Of a stretch of 64,000 nucleotides of DNA, positions 9,610 through 19,871 are shown one piece after another. Location of the stretch: assembly GCA_934045075.1 (NCBI GenBank), contig OW203727.1:21779811-21843810 (forward strand), read 5' to 3'. Position 1 is the stretch's first letter. Each line of letters begins with the position of its first letter. The notes below the pieces were generated by a model that was not told the DNA's origin, ran no database searches, and worked only from the letters and a program-made list of their open reading frames with translations. Source of the DNA: Yponomeuta sedellus. Lineage: Eukaryota > Arthropoda > Insecta > Lepidoptera > Yponomeutidae. Position numbers and translations under genes: made by a program.

Positions 9610-10826
9610 ATCCGTCCCCCCAAAGCTAAGCCGAGGATACTCATGCAGCGCAGCTTTGGTAGCATGAATCTGGAGCGACTCAGAGAGGACGCGCTGAGTA
9701 CCGACTGGTCTGTGGTGGCTAATGCCGACACCGTTGATGAGCAAGTCGCCATTTTCAATAGCCTTCTCACTGATCTCTATGACATACACGCACCGGTTAG
9801 AACAGTTAAAGTCAAACATTTACCCGCACCATGGCTTACAGATGATGTTAGGACTATTATGCATCAAAAAGCAGCTGCCAAGTATAAATACAAGATCAAG
9901 CCAACCGACTACAATAAGGAGCGCTACTTAACTTTGAGAAATCGCTGCAATAAGGTGTGTAGGGATGCACAACGACGCCATATCCACGAATCTGTCGAAA
10001 ATGGAGATCCAGCTAAAGTCTGGAATTTTCTAAGATCTCTAGGAGTTGGAAAACCACGCCAGAACTCAATTCCTAAAGACCTTGATGTCAATGCTCTCAA
10101 TAGTCACTTCACTTCTGTTCCTCACTTTGAAGGAACTATTAAAAGCAACACATTTAGTAATCTTTCCTCAATTCCAACTCCTGATTTTCCGCCTTTTTGT
10201 CTAAGTCAATTCTCTGATTGTGATGTTGAGAAGAGCATAGTATCCATCACTTCCAGCGCCGTGGGTACTGATGGCATTAGCCGTAAAATGGTAATGCCCA
10301 TTATAGACGTAATTACCCCCGTTGTGACACAAGTGTTGAACTACTCTGTCAAGGCCGGTGTCTTCCCTACTGCCTGGAAGGAAGCACAGATCACTCCCTT
10401 ACCCAAAAAACCTTATCCGTCCTCATTCTCTGATTTTCGGCCCATCTCCATCCTGCCATTCTCAAAAGTCCTCGAGCGCCTAATCCATCACCAACTAAGT
10501 ATCTTCCTAAACAAAAACTGTCTCCTCAATCCCTTCCAATCTGGCTTTCGTCCAGGTCACAGCACGGTTACAGCACTTGCAAAAATTACAGACGATATAC
10601 GTCTAGGGATGGAAAATGGTCAGGTCACTGTCCTCACGCTGTTGGACTTCAGCAATGCTTTCAACACGGTGGACTTCGACATTCTGCTAGGTATAATGTG
10701 TTCTCTCAACATATCTCCAAAGGTGATTGACTGGTTTCGTAGTTACTTGCATGGGCGCCGGCAACGTATACGAATTGATGAATCCTTCTCCTCTTGGTCT
10801 GATACTACTGCCGGTGTCCCGCAAAT
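9610..10826 (+). pseudogene. LINE ORF2, 5' part: linker and reverse transcriptase motifs 0 to B
   Basis: The frame is open from 9610 (the first Met at 9643 is internal to the family, not a true start). Residues downstream of that Met show a pre-RT region (SMNLERLREDALS, PAPWLTDDVR), then RT motifs: ITPLPKKPYPSSFSDFRPIS at about 247-266, NPFQSGFRPGHSTVTAL at about 298-314, LTLLDFSNAFNTVD at about 332-345 with the first catalytic Asp, and TAGVPQ near 390. After GVPQ the frame leaves the family: the expected G-S-V residues are replaced by I-A and the next bases only make sense in another frame. This enzyme would make cDNA from LINE RNA at the nicked target. As it stands it is broken. Confidence 0.9.
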
Positions 10827-10829
10827 TGC

Positions 10830-11753
10830 GTGTTGTCTCCTCTTCTCTTTGCAATTTTCATCAATAGTATATCCATAAATCTATCTTCTTCTTACCACCT
10901 TTATGCAGACGATCTCCAAATTTATACGCAATGTCCTGTAGATAGTCTGCCCTTGGCAATTGCTGAAACAAATGCTGATCTGGACCGCATTTTAGAATGG
11001 AGTTCATGTCATGGCTTGAGGGTTAATCCCTCTAAGACGCAGGTGATTGTGGTTGGCAGTCCTAGAATGGTTTCGAGGGTCAAGTGGGAACAGCTCCCAC
11101 GGGTACAGTTCAACAATATAATAATTCCGTTCAGTGAGAAGGTAAAGAACTTGGGGATCATTATCGACAGGTGCTGGTCTTGGTCTCCGCAGCTGGCGGA
11201 GGTGAGTCGGAAAATATTCGCTTCAGCGGCCTCTCTGAGAAGGTTACGGAATTTCCTGCCCACTGCGACCAAAATTGCACTTGCGCAATCTCTGTTGCTC
11301 CCTATCCTCGACTATGCTGATGCCAGCTATCTTGATTTGACTGAAGAGCAACTTAATAAACTTGAGCGCCTCCAAAACTTCGCTATAAGGTTCATATTTG
11401 GCTTGCGCAAATATGACCACGTGTCCGAATACCGCACTAAGCTCAAGTGGCTCTCCATTCGTTCTCGTAGGAATGCTCACATCCTCTCACTTCTTTATTC
11501 AGTACTGTTCAATCCAGCCTCTCCGACTTATCTCAAAGAGCGCTTTGTTTACCTCAGCGATTCCCATAGCCGGGCACTGCGGTCTGACCTGACTCTGATG
11601 CTGAAGACGCCAAATCACTCAACGAGGTTCTTGGGCAACTCATTTGCGGTAAGGGCCGCCCAACTGTGGAATAATCTGCCGGTCTCAATAAGGCACTCTC
11701 CTTCCCCAGCTGTCTTCAAAAGCAGAGTTCGTGATCTTTATTTATCAGTATAG
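10830..11753 (+). pseudogene. LINE ORF2, 3' part: reverse transcriptase motif C and C-terminal region
   Basis: This frame continues the protein after the shift: LSPLLFAIFINSISINLSSS, then YADDLQIY with the catalytic Asp pair, then GLRVNPSKTQVIVVG (RT motif D region) and KNLGIIIDRCWSWSPQL (motif E region). The C-terminal part ends LWNNLPVSIRHSPSPAVFKS and RVRDLYLSV before a TAG. The catalytic residues on both sides of the shift are intact, so only one small insertion or deletion near 10,824-10,836 separates this copy from an open reading frame in the sequence given. A sequencing error cannot be excluded. Confidence 0.9.
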
Positions 11754-12102
11754 TCGTTAAAATTTTGTCCTCTTGTGTGTAGGTTAGTACTTTCCTTGTC
11801 TTATGTAGAACTTTATTATAAGATATATATATGTATGTTTATAATAAATTATAAGTTTATATAAGTAACGGTATGTAAGTGTATTATTATTAAGTATAAG
11901 TATGTATCAATATTCAAATTTGCACTGGCTACCCGTCTTTCTAATTTCCTTCAGCAACTTTCCATCGTAAGGTTGTCTGGAAGAAATTGCTTTTAGCAAT
12001 AAGGCCGCCAATTGTACTATGTATATTTGCAATTGTTTTGTATTTGTTGTTTTTCCAGTGTACAATAAAGAATATTCTTATCTCTTATCTTATCTTATCT
12101 TA

Positions 12103-12382
12103 TAATTTAGTTTGACTTGCAAAGTTCATTAAGCCGCCGCAGTTTCTTCGCCACTTTGAATGAAAACTTTTAATTTCATTTAACTTTATTTTATAATGAT
12201 GAAACCAGGCTTTTTTACATTTCGATGCACATTTTGTATCAGGGTCAAATCAAATCCATCGCAGTGCTCTCTGAATTGCCTATCCGCAGTGGGCACGCAA
12301 TGGATTAAGCCTGTGCTCTCTGGCTCTCTGAGAGAAGCCCCGTGTCCCACATTAGATCTTATAAAGTATATCATCCTGTAGG
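12103..12382. repeat. Two unclassified dispersed repeats
   Basis: Positions 12,110-12,190 ('gttcattaagccgccgcagt', 'tttcttcgccacttt') match 53.09-53.14 kb. Positions 12,225-12,372 ('atggattaagcctgtgctct', 'ctctgagagaagcccc') match the 56.0 kb repeat. Neither has a coding frame. Confidence 0.55.
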
Positions 12383-12560
12383 GTTCATCATCATCAGCAG
12401 CCATTTGACGTCCACTGCAGGACATAGGCTTCCCTCCTGGTTTCCAAACTTCCCGGAAGTTTCGGAAAGTTTTCGGAAGAAGGAGGGAGGATCTTCTGCC
12501 GTCCACATCCAGCGACTCGCCGCCACCGTAAGCAGGTCTTCAAACCATCTAGTGGTGGAC
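12383..12560 (-). pseudogene. RTE-like LINE C-terminal tail, divergent
   Basis: On the minus strand the end reads as the usual 'tatgtcctgcagtggacgtc' (C-Q-Q-W in other copies), preceded by a decayed basic tail. The antisense phrase 'gtccactgcaggacatagg' is diagnostic. Indels around 'cttcccggaagtttcggaaa' break the frame. Confidence 0.65.
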
Positions 12561-12561
12561 C

Positions 12562-12690
12562 CGTAGGGTTGCCTGGAAGAAATCGCTGTCTGCAATAATG
12601 CAGCCAATAATGTACCTCTTCTTTTGTAACTGTTGTCTCTGTAATTATTTTCGGGTGTGTACAAAAAACAATATCATTATCTTATCTTAT
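12562..12690 (+). mobile_element. CR1-like LINE 3' tail
   Basis: Shows 'gttgcctggaagaaatcgct', 'tgcagccaataatgtac', 'caatatcattatcttatctt'. It is diverged from the 12.0 kb copy and represents a related LINE subfamily. Confidence 0.7.
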
Positions 12691-12717
12691 TACCATCCAT
12701 CTTAACAACAATGATTG

Positions 12718-12835
12718 TTCTCTCTAGGATTTGCTGGAAGAAATCTCTTTCAGAGATAAGCTCGCCTTTGTACATGTTATTTCTTATGTAATGTCCTGTT
12801 AAATGTTTCGTGCGCATTAAAGTATAGTTAATGAT
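12718..12835 (+). mobile_element. LINE 3' tail, third subfamily
   Basis: Shows 'tgctggaagaaatctctttc', 'agagataagctcgcctttgt', 'cctgttaaatgtttcgtg' and a final 'cattaaagta'. A matching tail in reverse lies at 20.36-20.49 kb. Confidence 0.7.
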
Positions 12836-12839
12836 TCGT

Positions 12840-14300
12840 AAAAGGAGCAACGCTTAGCTTCTGTCACTAATCTGTGTCGCAGTACGTAGAATAACATAGA
12901 GTAATCGCTGCGGGGCCATTCCAGGGCGATTCTCATAACAGTTCTCTGTGCAATAGTTCCTCGTAAAAACGGATTGTCGGTGCCCTGTGGTTTTCACTAT
13001 TTAATGGAATTCGCGCCACAGCCTGGAGAGCTACCCTACTTTTGTAAAGGTTACATATTAACAAATATGTTAAATTTATAAATGTATTGATTTTTAGGAA
13101 AACCATCGACGTAAATGACTAAAAATAAGGTACATTAAACAATATAGAAGCAGATAATCATTAAAAGGTTTTCACTTACAGCGACACATTAGATGTTAGG
13201 AAAATACCTAGGTTGTTCATTCACAACATCAAACGAATGCTTAGTGAACCTAGGCAAAACAGCTAAATCTATTTAACACCTATATTTAATATTTAAACAA
13301 TCAAGCCTATAACATAGTTACATGGTAGACAAAAAGATAACATAGTAATTTGCTGATAGAATTAATTTTAAAATCGAAAGAAGTTACATGGAATTTCTAA
13401 GAAATAGAAAATCAACGAAAATCCATGCCTGCCCTGCTAGCGTTCTTTTGTTTTTTAGCAACGAATATAAAAAGTACAAAGATCAAATATCAAAAAGGGT
13501 ACCTAAGTAATAGGTGGGATTTTTTTAACTCGATTTGCAATAAAAGATCCTGGCAACCTTTGTGCACTAAAAAGAACAAAACAAGCGCGGCAGTTTCTTT
13601 TGTTTTCTTAGTTTTTTCTAATGTGATAAATGAACAGTACACTTTTAATTATTCCTAGGGCTTTTTTTCATTTCAATCCTCGGATAAAACTTATTCGTCG
13701 AATATCGTACTAAACAACCACTTCAAAAATGTGTGCTAATTGCCTGTTTAGAATAGAAGTTGATTTTTAAACGCACCCATGACGGGCGGAACTGCTTGTC
13801 GCCTGTCAAATGAGCTAAAAATAGCCCTCTTGTTGCTTGTGAAACGTGTGATTTCCCAAAATTGTGTAGCAATTCCAAAATTGTGTAGCAATTAGTTTGC
13901 CGGGCTTATATCTTCGTGTGAAGTACGAAATAAGTTCAGGGACAGATCCCAGTGTTAACAGTTTTGTTGTCGGGCGACGGATCGCCCAAAATAGTGGACA
14001 CATTTTTATAATAACATGGTGCGGTGAAAGTGCACTGAAGGTAGGTAGCTTTCTGAGGAAAGAGCTCTTGGGATAGACGAGGAAGTCTAGAGACCACACA
14101 CAGACCTTCCGGTGCACCCATCCCGAACGGCGCCGGCTGCAAAGTCGAGAGGCGTCGACGAAGACAGACTTTGTAAGTGCCTTGTTTTTCATTAGTTTAT
14201 AAGTATTAGTGTTTAAGTGGGTCCTATACCCAACATTGCCTTTCTTTTAATATTTCATGGAGACATTTTAATATTATTGTGTAATACTTTATTAGATCAG
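12840..14300. other. No gene accepted; small direct repeat
   Basis: At 13,856-13,893 the 18-base phrase 'ccaaaattgtgtagcaat' is repeated in tandem. A 125-codon minus frame at 13,815-14,192 spans 'gggcgacggatcgccc' (inverted gggcga/tcgccc) and has no recognizable domain. The GC-richer part from 13,950 to 14,180 could be the edge of an unknown element. Confidence 0.4.
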
Positions 14301-14310
14301 CCCTTAGAAA

Positions 14311-14381
14311 TGGATATTAACCCTTATATATGCTCACTGCTGGGGTATGGGTCCCTTTGTGCATCGCAGAAAGGTTAGGTA
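14311..14381 (-). repeat. SINE-5S 3' end fragment
   Basis: Only the tail remains: 'cccttatatatgctcactgc', 'tggggtatgggtccct' and 'gcatcgcagaaaggttagg', corresponding to the last 70 bp of type I. Confidence 0.7.
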
Positions 14382-14465
14382 GGACTTTTAGTTTTAAGAA
14401 AAATAGACCAAAACATAAAGTAAACATCATCTTTTTTTTTCTAAGGTTAACACGAGCTGTAGACA

Positions 14466-14657
14466 TAATTAAAACTGTTTTTATACGGATTTATGCTCGT
14501 TTATTACATTTTTACAATTTTCCAACGTTTCGGCACTTTTTCAGGTGCCGTGGTCCCGGATGACCGGGACCACGGCACCTGAAAAAGTGCCGAAACGTTG
14601 GAAAATTGTAAAAATGTAATAAACGAGCATAAATCCGTATAAAAACAGTTTTAATTA
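14466..14657. repeat. Nearly perfect 192-bp palindrome
   Basis: Two 94-base arms (14,466-14,559 and 14,564-14,657) pair with no mismatch that I can find and are separated by only 4 bases (atga). The arm holds 'tttttatacggatttatgct', 'caacgtttcggcactttttc' and 'aggtgccgtggtcccgg'. Single-arm relatives lie at 20.53, 37.67 and 46.04 kb. Such inverted termini are described for Penelope-like elements; I could not confirm that class. Confidence 0.9.
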
Positions 14658-14659
14658 AA

Positions 14660-14735
14660 CATCATCTTTTAGAGATAAGACCGCCAATTGAATAAGGTAT
14701 TTAAATATTTCTTGTATTCTCAATATATTTTGCAA
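14660..14735 (-). mobile_element. LINE 3' tail fragment
   Basis: The phrase 'agagataagaccgccaattg' is the antisense-independent core of the 'gataaggccgccaattg' LINE tail motif; orientation is uncertain because little else remains. Confidence 0.4.
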
Positions 14736-14782
14736 TGAGCAATCAAGGAAAAATAATCTAATATAATTTAATCTCCCTCCGC

Positions 14783-14940
14783 TGTCATCCCACCTGGTCA
14801 CCCTCCGACCAGGTGGGATGACGATCAGCGAAAAACTGCCGGCAGATGCTGGATACGGCAAGCTGAAGACAGGGCGCTATGGCGCTCGTTAGCAGAGGGC
14901 TATGTCCATCAGTATACCAATATAGCCTGAAAAAGAAGAA
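14783..14940 (+). pseudogene. RTE-like LINE tail with snap-back 5' junction
   Basis: The tail reads RWDDDQRKTAGRCWIRQAED and ends in the usual 'atatagcctgaaaaagaaga'. Its 5' end is a hairpin: 'gtcatcccacctggtc' (14,783-14,798), 7-base loop, 'gaccaggtgggatgac'. The left arm duplicates the first bases of the element in reverse, as expected if cDNA folded back during 5'-truncated insertion. Confidence 0.75.
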
Positions 14941-14944
14941 AAAG

Positions 14945-15780
14945 AATTTAATCTACGAGTAATCATCTTCATAGGCTTTTGCGTCCGTTACGGACGATTT
15001 AAACAGTGCCTAAAAGTTTACCATATTTTTGAATGTCTAAAGAGAAGACAGTACCCCTTGAATATTAGCAAACCTGTAGTTTTCCCAGGCTGTGGCGGTA
15101 AAGTGAAGAGACTGAAAGTAATGCTGTGACCACAATAACGCTCTATAATGTGAAACTATTTTGAAAGCCGTTATTTGGCTAATACTGTGGAAGTGCGCTG
15201 CAGAAGCGTTGCAGCGCACTCTATGTTTAAATTGCATTCAGATCGAGCAATTTTAAATAAATTAACGCTTCAACGATCTTCTGTTGTTGGACTGGTAATT
15301 ACTTACTGAATAATAAAAACAATAGCGTATAAATACTTACAATGTATATAAAACAAAGAATTAACTTTTTAATATCTAATATCTAAAATCTCTAGTCACA
15401 GTGTTTGTTCTCAAATTCCTTCAAAACCGCTTCACAGATTTTTATATTTTTTTGTGTACATTCAGAAAGCCTGAGGTCAGGTAGTCAGATATCATAATTA
15501 GTTTTTTCAATCTAAGTTTAACAACAAGATTTTATTAGGCATGCTTCCTGAAAAAGCATATTTTTAGGTAATCAAAACCTTGATCTTTTTACCTGTCGTC
15601 TTTGGTCTAAAAATCAGACCTGGTTTGTATCTGGCTGAAATCAGTAAACCCTACGTCAATTTACGTCAGTGAACAATGTCGTAGGGAGGTAGCTAAAATT
15701 CACGAAACTTTGGAAATTAATATTTCGACGCGTAATATCAATATATGGTATGCATGTGAAAACACGCTCGAAAGTTCTTA
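14945..15780. other. No gene seen
   Basis: AT-rich. The minus frame of 66 codons at 15,037-15,237 has no recognizable features. Confidence 0.4.
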
Positions 15781-15829
15781 TAAAGACTTTGTCGAGAAAC
15801 GAGCATTACTGCAAATGTTTTTTTAAGGG

Positions 15830-16040
15830 GCAGACTTTTCTTGGGCTTGTTTGTAGCGGAAATCAATTAAAGTCCAAGGTTTTTGATTCAAGTCTATAGA
15901 CTGTATGTTCTAAAAATAACTATAACAGTCATTTAATTTTTTTAATGGTTACTTTAAAAAAAAATGTATTTTAAAAAAGGTTATGATTTTACTCCATTAG
16001 TGGCGCTATTTGGCACCCTAAAGTGCCTTAAGTTTAATAA
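15830..16040. repeat. Foldback/MITE-like family, one arm
   Basis: The end 'gttatgattttactccatta' plus 'gtggcgct' and 'aagtgccttaa' matches the right arms at 27.5 and 40.95 kb, and the inner part shares 'caaggtttttgattca' style sequence with the 27.4 kb copy. The left arm is not clear. Confidence 0.5.
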
Positions 16041-16061
16041 CGAGGCTTAACCGATATCTTC

Positions 16062-16190
16062 ATTTAAAAACCTATTTAGAGGCTAAAAATTTCACCCATG
16101 CCGGGATTCGAACCCGCAACCTCTGGCTATCCATGCCAGCGCTCTACCAATTGAGCCAATGGGCGACTCACCGGCATCAGTGAAAAAAAT
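16062..16190 (-). repeat. SINE-A head, inverted arm
   Basis: A minus-strand tRNA-like core (about 16,094-16,173) with first spacer. It faces the plus-strand core at 16,270, so the two heads form a long inverted repeat around a roughly 70 bp spacer made of SINE-A sequence. Confidence 0.85.
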
Positions 16191-16685
16191 TTGCTTAAGC
16201 CAGATGTCGCTGCCTGTACGTAATACAGAGAATAGTGTAAAGAGGTTCGAAATTTCACTGATGCCGGTGAGTCGCCCATTAGCTCAATTGGAAGGGCGCT
16301 GGCACGGATAGCCAGAGGTTGCGGGTTCAAATCCCGGCATGGGTGAAATTTTTAGCCTCTAAATAGGTTTTTAAATTTTGTTCCTTAGCACGGGTTAGTG
16401 CATTAAAAATAAAAATAGTGTAATCATGTGGGTACAGTGATATCGTTCCGATGTTAAACCTAACTGCAAAGTAGGTAGTCGGGGCTGTAAGTAATGCAAT
16501 TTGCTTAAGTCAGATGTCGCTGCCTGTACGTAATACAGAGAATATTGTAAAGAGGTTCGAAATTTCACTGATGCCGTGAGTCGCCCATTGGCTCAATTGG
16601 TAGAGCGCTGGTACGGATAGCCAGAGGTTGCGGGTTCGAATCCCGGCATGGGTGAAAATGTTTAGCCTCTAAAAAGGTTTTTAAA
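16190..16685 (+). repeat. SINE-A, two tandem units
   Basis: tRNA-like cores at about 16,270-16,345 and 16,580-16,655 sit about 310 bp apart, joined by a complete spacer ('cacgggttagtgcatt', 'gtaggtagtcggggctgta', 'cagatgtcgctgcc'). The second core (A box ttggctcaattggtagagcg) is the best preserved in the window. Confidence 0.9.
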
Positions 16686-16689
16686 ACTC

Positions 16690-17290
16690 TCACTTTTGAC
16701 TTGCCTGAAATTCATATTTCAATTTAGTACACTGAATTACAGGGTGATTTAAAAGTATTTACAAATATTTGGAAGGAATGTTATTTTCATCTTTAAAAAC
16801 AGTATTGTTAATGATTTGGCCATAATACTATAACATTATTGTACATTAACATGATTTCCGACCTATAGGTCCAAACTGTAAATGAAAATTCAAAGTGGTA
16901 GATGTTAATTAAACTTAAGGATGAAAATCGTATTCTAATAATGTTAATTAAAGAAAGTAAAGAGAAAAAAAATGTCCGAGAAGACTCTTAAATCTTAATA
17001 ATTAATAACAATTTAAAATACCCTCGAACCATAGTCTTATTACAAATTTTATTACGTTTCTTACGTTTGTTTAAAGTCCAGTGAAGTAATTTCTAGTAAC
17101 ATTTTTTTCTCGTAATATTTACATAGTACCACATGATTCTAAAAGCTGGTGAAAAGACTCAAAGTCACCCTGTATACGACAAGTACCTACTACCCTGTGT
17201 ACAATAAGTACGTATCACATAACTCACCGTATATTCGCAAACACTCTGAAAACAATTCCATTTGATAAGTAAGTAGGCAAGGTACAGTAG
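16690..17290. other. No gene seen
   Basis: AT-rich DNA without recognizable repeats or frames. Confidence 0.4.
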
Positions 17291-17295
17291 ACTAC

Positions 17296-17505
17296 AATAT
17301 GTAACATCGCTCATATTTATCCGCTTTGAAAATATGTAACATCGCTCATATTTATCCGCTTTGAAAATATGTAACATCGCTCATATTTATCCGCTTTGAA
17401 AATATGTAACATCGCTCATATTTATCCGCTTTGAAAATATGTAACATCGCTCATATTTATCCGCTTTGGAAATATGTAACATTGCTCACATTTATCCGCT
17501 TTGAA
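17296..17505 (+). repeat. Minisatellite, 6 x 35 bp
   Basis: Six units beginning 'aatatgtaacatcgctcata' and ending 'tttatccgctttgaa', at 17,296, 17,331, 17,366, 17,401, 17,436 and 17,471. The first four are identical; unit 5 has one change (ttgga) and unit 6 has two (attgctcaca). The gradient suggests growth from the right by slippage or unequal exchange. Confidence 0.95.
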
Positions 17506-17671
17506 AAGCATCATTCCATTTTGGTCACAGTGAGAACGCGCAGTCCGGTTTTGTCACACTTTCTTCAGTAATGAAAGATATTTCATATTATAATTTATAG
17601 ATAATAAGGTACCTTGAGAAGTATGTGTAGTGTTACTTTGAATGACAGGATACGCAATAGTCTGATTAGAG

Positions 17672-18305
17672 AACGTTGTGGACTGAAAGAGGAAGTAGTG
17701 ACTAGAATTGAGAAAGGACTGTTGCGTTGATTGGGACATGTGAAGAGGATGAAGGAAAAACGATTGACGAAACAAATATATATTGAAGTTTATAAGATTT
17801 AGCGTATTGTATTTTTAACACTTTTTAACACTTATTTAGCAGAATTTAGCACAATCATTAGGTAAATTACTCAACATACGTGTTATTATTATTTTGTCTC
17901 TAATTGATTGACCTGACAGATTGCATAATTATTATGATATTGACATGTTAATAAGACATAATATTTTCTTTTTGACATTTGTAAATTTGATTATTATTTC
18001 TACATTGGATTGTTATTATGTACGGAGTCTTGACTTGTAATGAATATTACCAATAAATGATGTCTATGTCTATTACGAATGTAAATGGAAAGAGGGACTG
18101 GTAAGGGACATCCCAGGCGGACATACATCGACCAAATAGGGGATGTATTAGCAAAGTGGAAGATGCGTGCGTGCATGCATCTTCCCTTTTGCATTTATCT
18201 ATTTGATTTATGAACGTTGATGAAGCGAAGATGATCTGTCGAGATCATGGCAAGTCCCTTGTCTCTGCCTACCCCAGAGGATACGGGCGTGAGGTTATAT
18301 ATGTA
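17672..18305 (+). pseudogene. TRIEK-family LINE tail split by an insertion
   Basis: The left part (17,672-17,788) covers VTRIEKGLLR with a stop where W-F should be; the right part (18,075-18,305) resumes at 'acgaatgtaaatgg' and runs to 'tctctgcctacccc'. The junction falls inside 'atatattgcgaatg' of the intact copy at 59.28 kb. Reading frames are broken. Confidence 0.75.
17789..18074. mobile_element. AT-rich insertion inside the TRIEK tail
   Basis: About 286 bp of AT-rich sequence, absent from the other TRIEK tails, ends in 'caataaatgatgtctatgtc', the look of a retroposon 3' end with a short (TCTATG) run. No head or tRNA box is visible. Confidence 0.5.
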
Positions 18306-18348
18306 CGTAAGGTACCTAGTTTCAATTTACAGCGTAACAGTAATAAAT

Positions 18349-18452
18349 ATTGTAGACTTTTAGTCCGGATTTACTTACGGGTGTTGTTATATCGGAACAA
18401 CACCCGTAAGTAAATCCGGTGTTGTTAAATCCGTACTAAAAGTCTACAATGT
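18349..18452. repeat. Foldback element with 40-base arms
   Basis: Left arm runs from 'attgtagacttttagtccgg' to 'acttacgggtgttgtt'; after 'atatcgg' the right arm returns as 'aacaacacccgtaagtaaat' and 'tactaaaagtctacaat'. The right arm has an extra 14 bases (tgttgttaaatccg) that copy the loop-side sequence. A small non-autonomous element is the simplest reading. Confidence 0.75.
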
Positions 18453-18477
18453 GTTGTGCTTACGAAAGTTTTAGTAA

Positions 18478-18655
18478 TAAATAAATAATAAATTACTTAA
18501 TAAATATTCGTGGGCATATTACACAGATCTCGTGACCCGAATCAAACAAGAAAAGTACGTTCCCTAGTTTGACCCCGCCGGCGATCGAACCCGAGACCTT
18601 CGGTTTTACATCCAGCGTGCCAAACCGCTATGCCACCAAGCTTTTGTGAATACCC
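18478..18655 (-). repeat. SINE-D (tRNA-headed SINE)
   Basis: The minus strand begins 'ttggtggcatagcggtttgg', has a B-box-like 'gggttcgatcgcc', and ends in 'cacgaatatttattaagtaa'. Relatives lie at 23.46, 28.55 and 31.07 kb. Confidence 0.7.
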
Positions 18656-18679
18656 AAGTTTATTCATAGGTAAATGTTA

Positions 18680-19005
18680 TGTGAAGCGCTTGTGGCCTCG
18701 GGGAACCCAGTGACTGGAATCAATAACAAAGGTTATGCAACCCCAGGCGCGGTCAAATGCTGGATAGGCCATCCCTTAACTACCGCTAGAGGCATATTTT
18801 CCAAGCGCTTCTGTGCTTCGCAAGGCTAAACTATGTCAGAGGCTATAGGGGGGCTAGATGACTTCTGACAGTGAGGCCCACCCCTGCCTTATAATTTTCC
18901 ATTAATCCGGACTTGGCCCCTGTGATGAAGTATGGCCTAACCTTCCAGCGATGCAGAAAGGCACCCGTGCCCCAGCAGTGGGGATATACAAAAGGTTGTT
19001 ACCAA
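18680..19005 (+). repeat. SINE-5S copy, type I
   Basis: Starts 'gaagcgcttgtggcctcg'; the 5S-like part is eroded ('caaaggttatgcaacccc'). The tail 'ccccagcagtggggatatac' is clear. A stretch containing 'cgttaagccgttggtgcc' has been lost. Confidence 0.8.
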
Positions 19006-19124
19006 AATGTTGTGTGATATTGATATTGCAGCAAATGCATGTCCTTTGTAGATTGATCAGCGTAATTAGACCAAATAAATTGTAAAACTTGTACGAGTTA
19101 GTGAAAAAAAAAGATCATACTATT

Positions 19125-19415
19125 TTTATTTTTAATGCACTAACCCGTGCTAAGGACAATTTTAAAAACCTATTTAGAGGCTAAAAATTCCACCCATGCC
19201 GGGATTCGAACCCGCGACCTCTGGCTATCCGTGCTAGCGCTCTTTCCAACTGAGCTAATGGGCGACTCACCGGCATCAGTGAAATTTCGAACCTCTTTAC
19301 ACTTTTCTCTGTATTACGTACAGGCAGCGACATCTGGCTGTAGTAAATTGCATCACGGGGTTCGAATCCCGGCATGGGTGGAATTTTTAGCCTCTAAATA
19401 GGTTTTTGAAGAAAA
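19125..19415. repeat. SINE-A, minus unit joined to a plus fragment
   Basis: A minus-strand tRNA-like core (19,190-19,268) and spacer run to 'catctggctgtagtaaattg', then a plus-strand B box and 'cccggcatgggtggaatttt' follow at 19,357. This again makes an inverted pair, the plus member having lost its A box. Confidence 0.85.
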
Positions 19416-19871
19416 GATCTCCAAAAGTTACGTGTAATTTGCTGAACTGTACTTACGTAAGTACTTTCCTTGCGGAGACAGTGTAATTGTCTTTGGAGTA
19501 TATTGTAACATACGCTCGAGTACAAAGTTCGACGCCATTAGGAGATTAGTTAAGTTTCTTAAGAAGAGAACTTACCAACTAAATCCCAAGTTTTCTCTGC
19601 CGCCTAGTGAAACGAAATTCTGCTTTATTACAAGGGGCTTAGGGTGTTGGTATTTCGAGAGCTTAACTTGGTTTTCTACACCGTTTCGGTTGTAAGCCTC
19701 AGCAAAAACAGGTGGTCTCGTTCGTTAATCGTTTTACTTTCAGCAATTGGCAATCTCTTATTCAAATGGGCAATCAAACACAATTGCTTGGATTGAAGTG
19801 GCACGTTTGTGGTGGGGAAAGTTTGTGCTTTTTTAATAAGTGCCACCAGCAAGGCACCAACTCCGATATTA

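Larger units (their letters stand above)
9601..12102 (+). mobile_element. CR1/Jockey-type non-LTR retrotransposon, 5'-truncated
   Basis: The largest element in the window. It holds most of ORF2 (reverse transcriptase plus C-terminal region) and a 3' UTR of about 350 bp. The UTR ends in 'gttgtctggaagaaattgc', 'aataaagaatattctta' and TCTTATCTTATCTTA pentamers. ORF1 and the apurinic-type endonuclease domain are missing. The 3' UTR matches many solo tails in this window (1-131, 23.87, 25.95 kb and others), so this is the source family for those fragments. A frameshift breaks the reverse transcriptase near 10,826. CR1 is favoured over Jockey by the LLDFSNAFNTVD and C-terminal LWNNLP motifs, but the clade needs a tree. 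Confidence 0.9.

Noticed and set aside
17296..17505. CRISPR array (regular 35-bp repeats)
   Set aside because: There are no spacers; the units are directly adjacent. The genome is eukaryotic.
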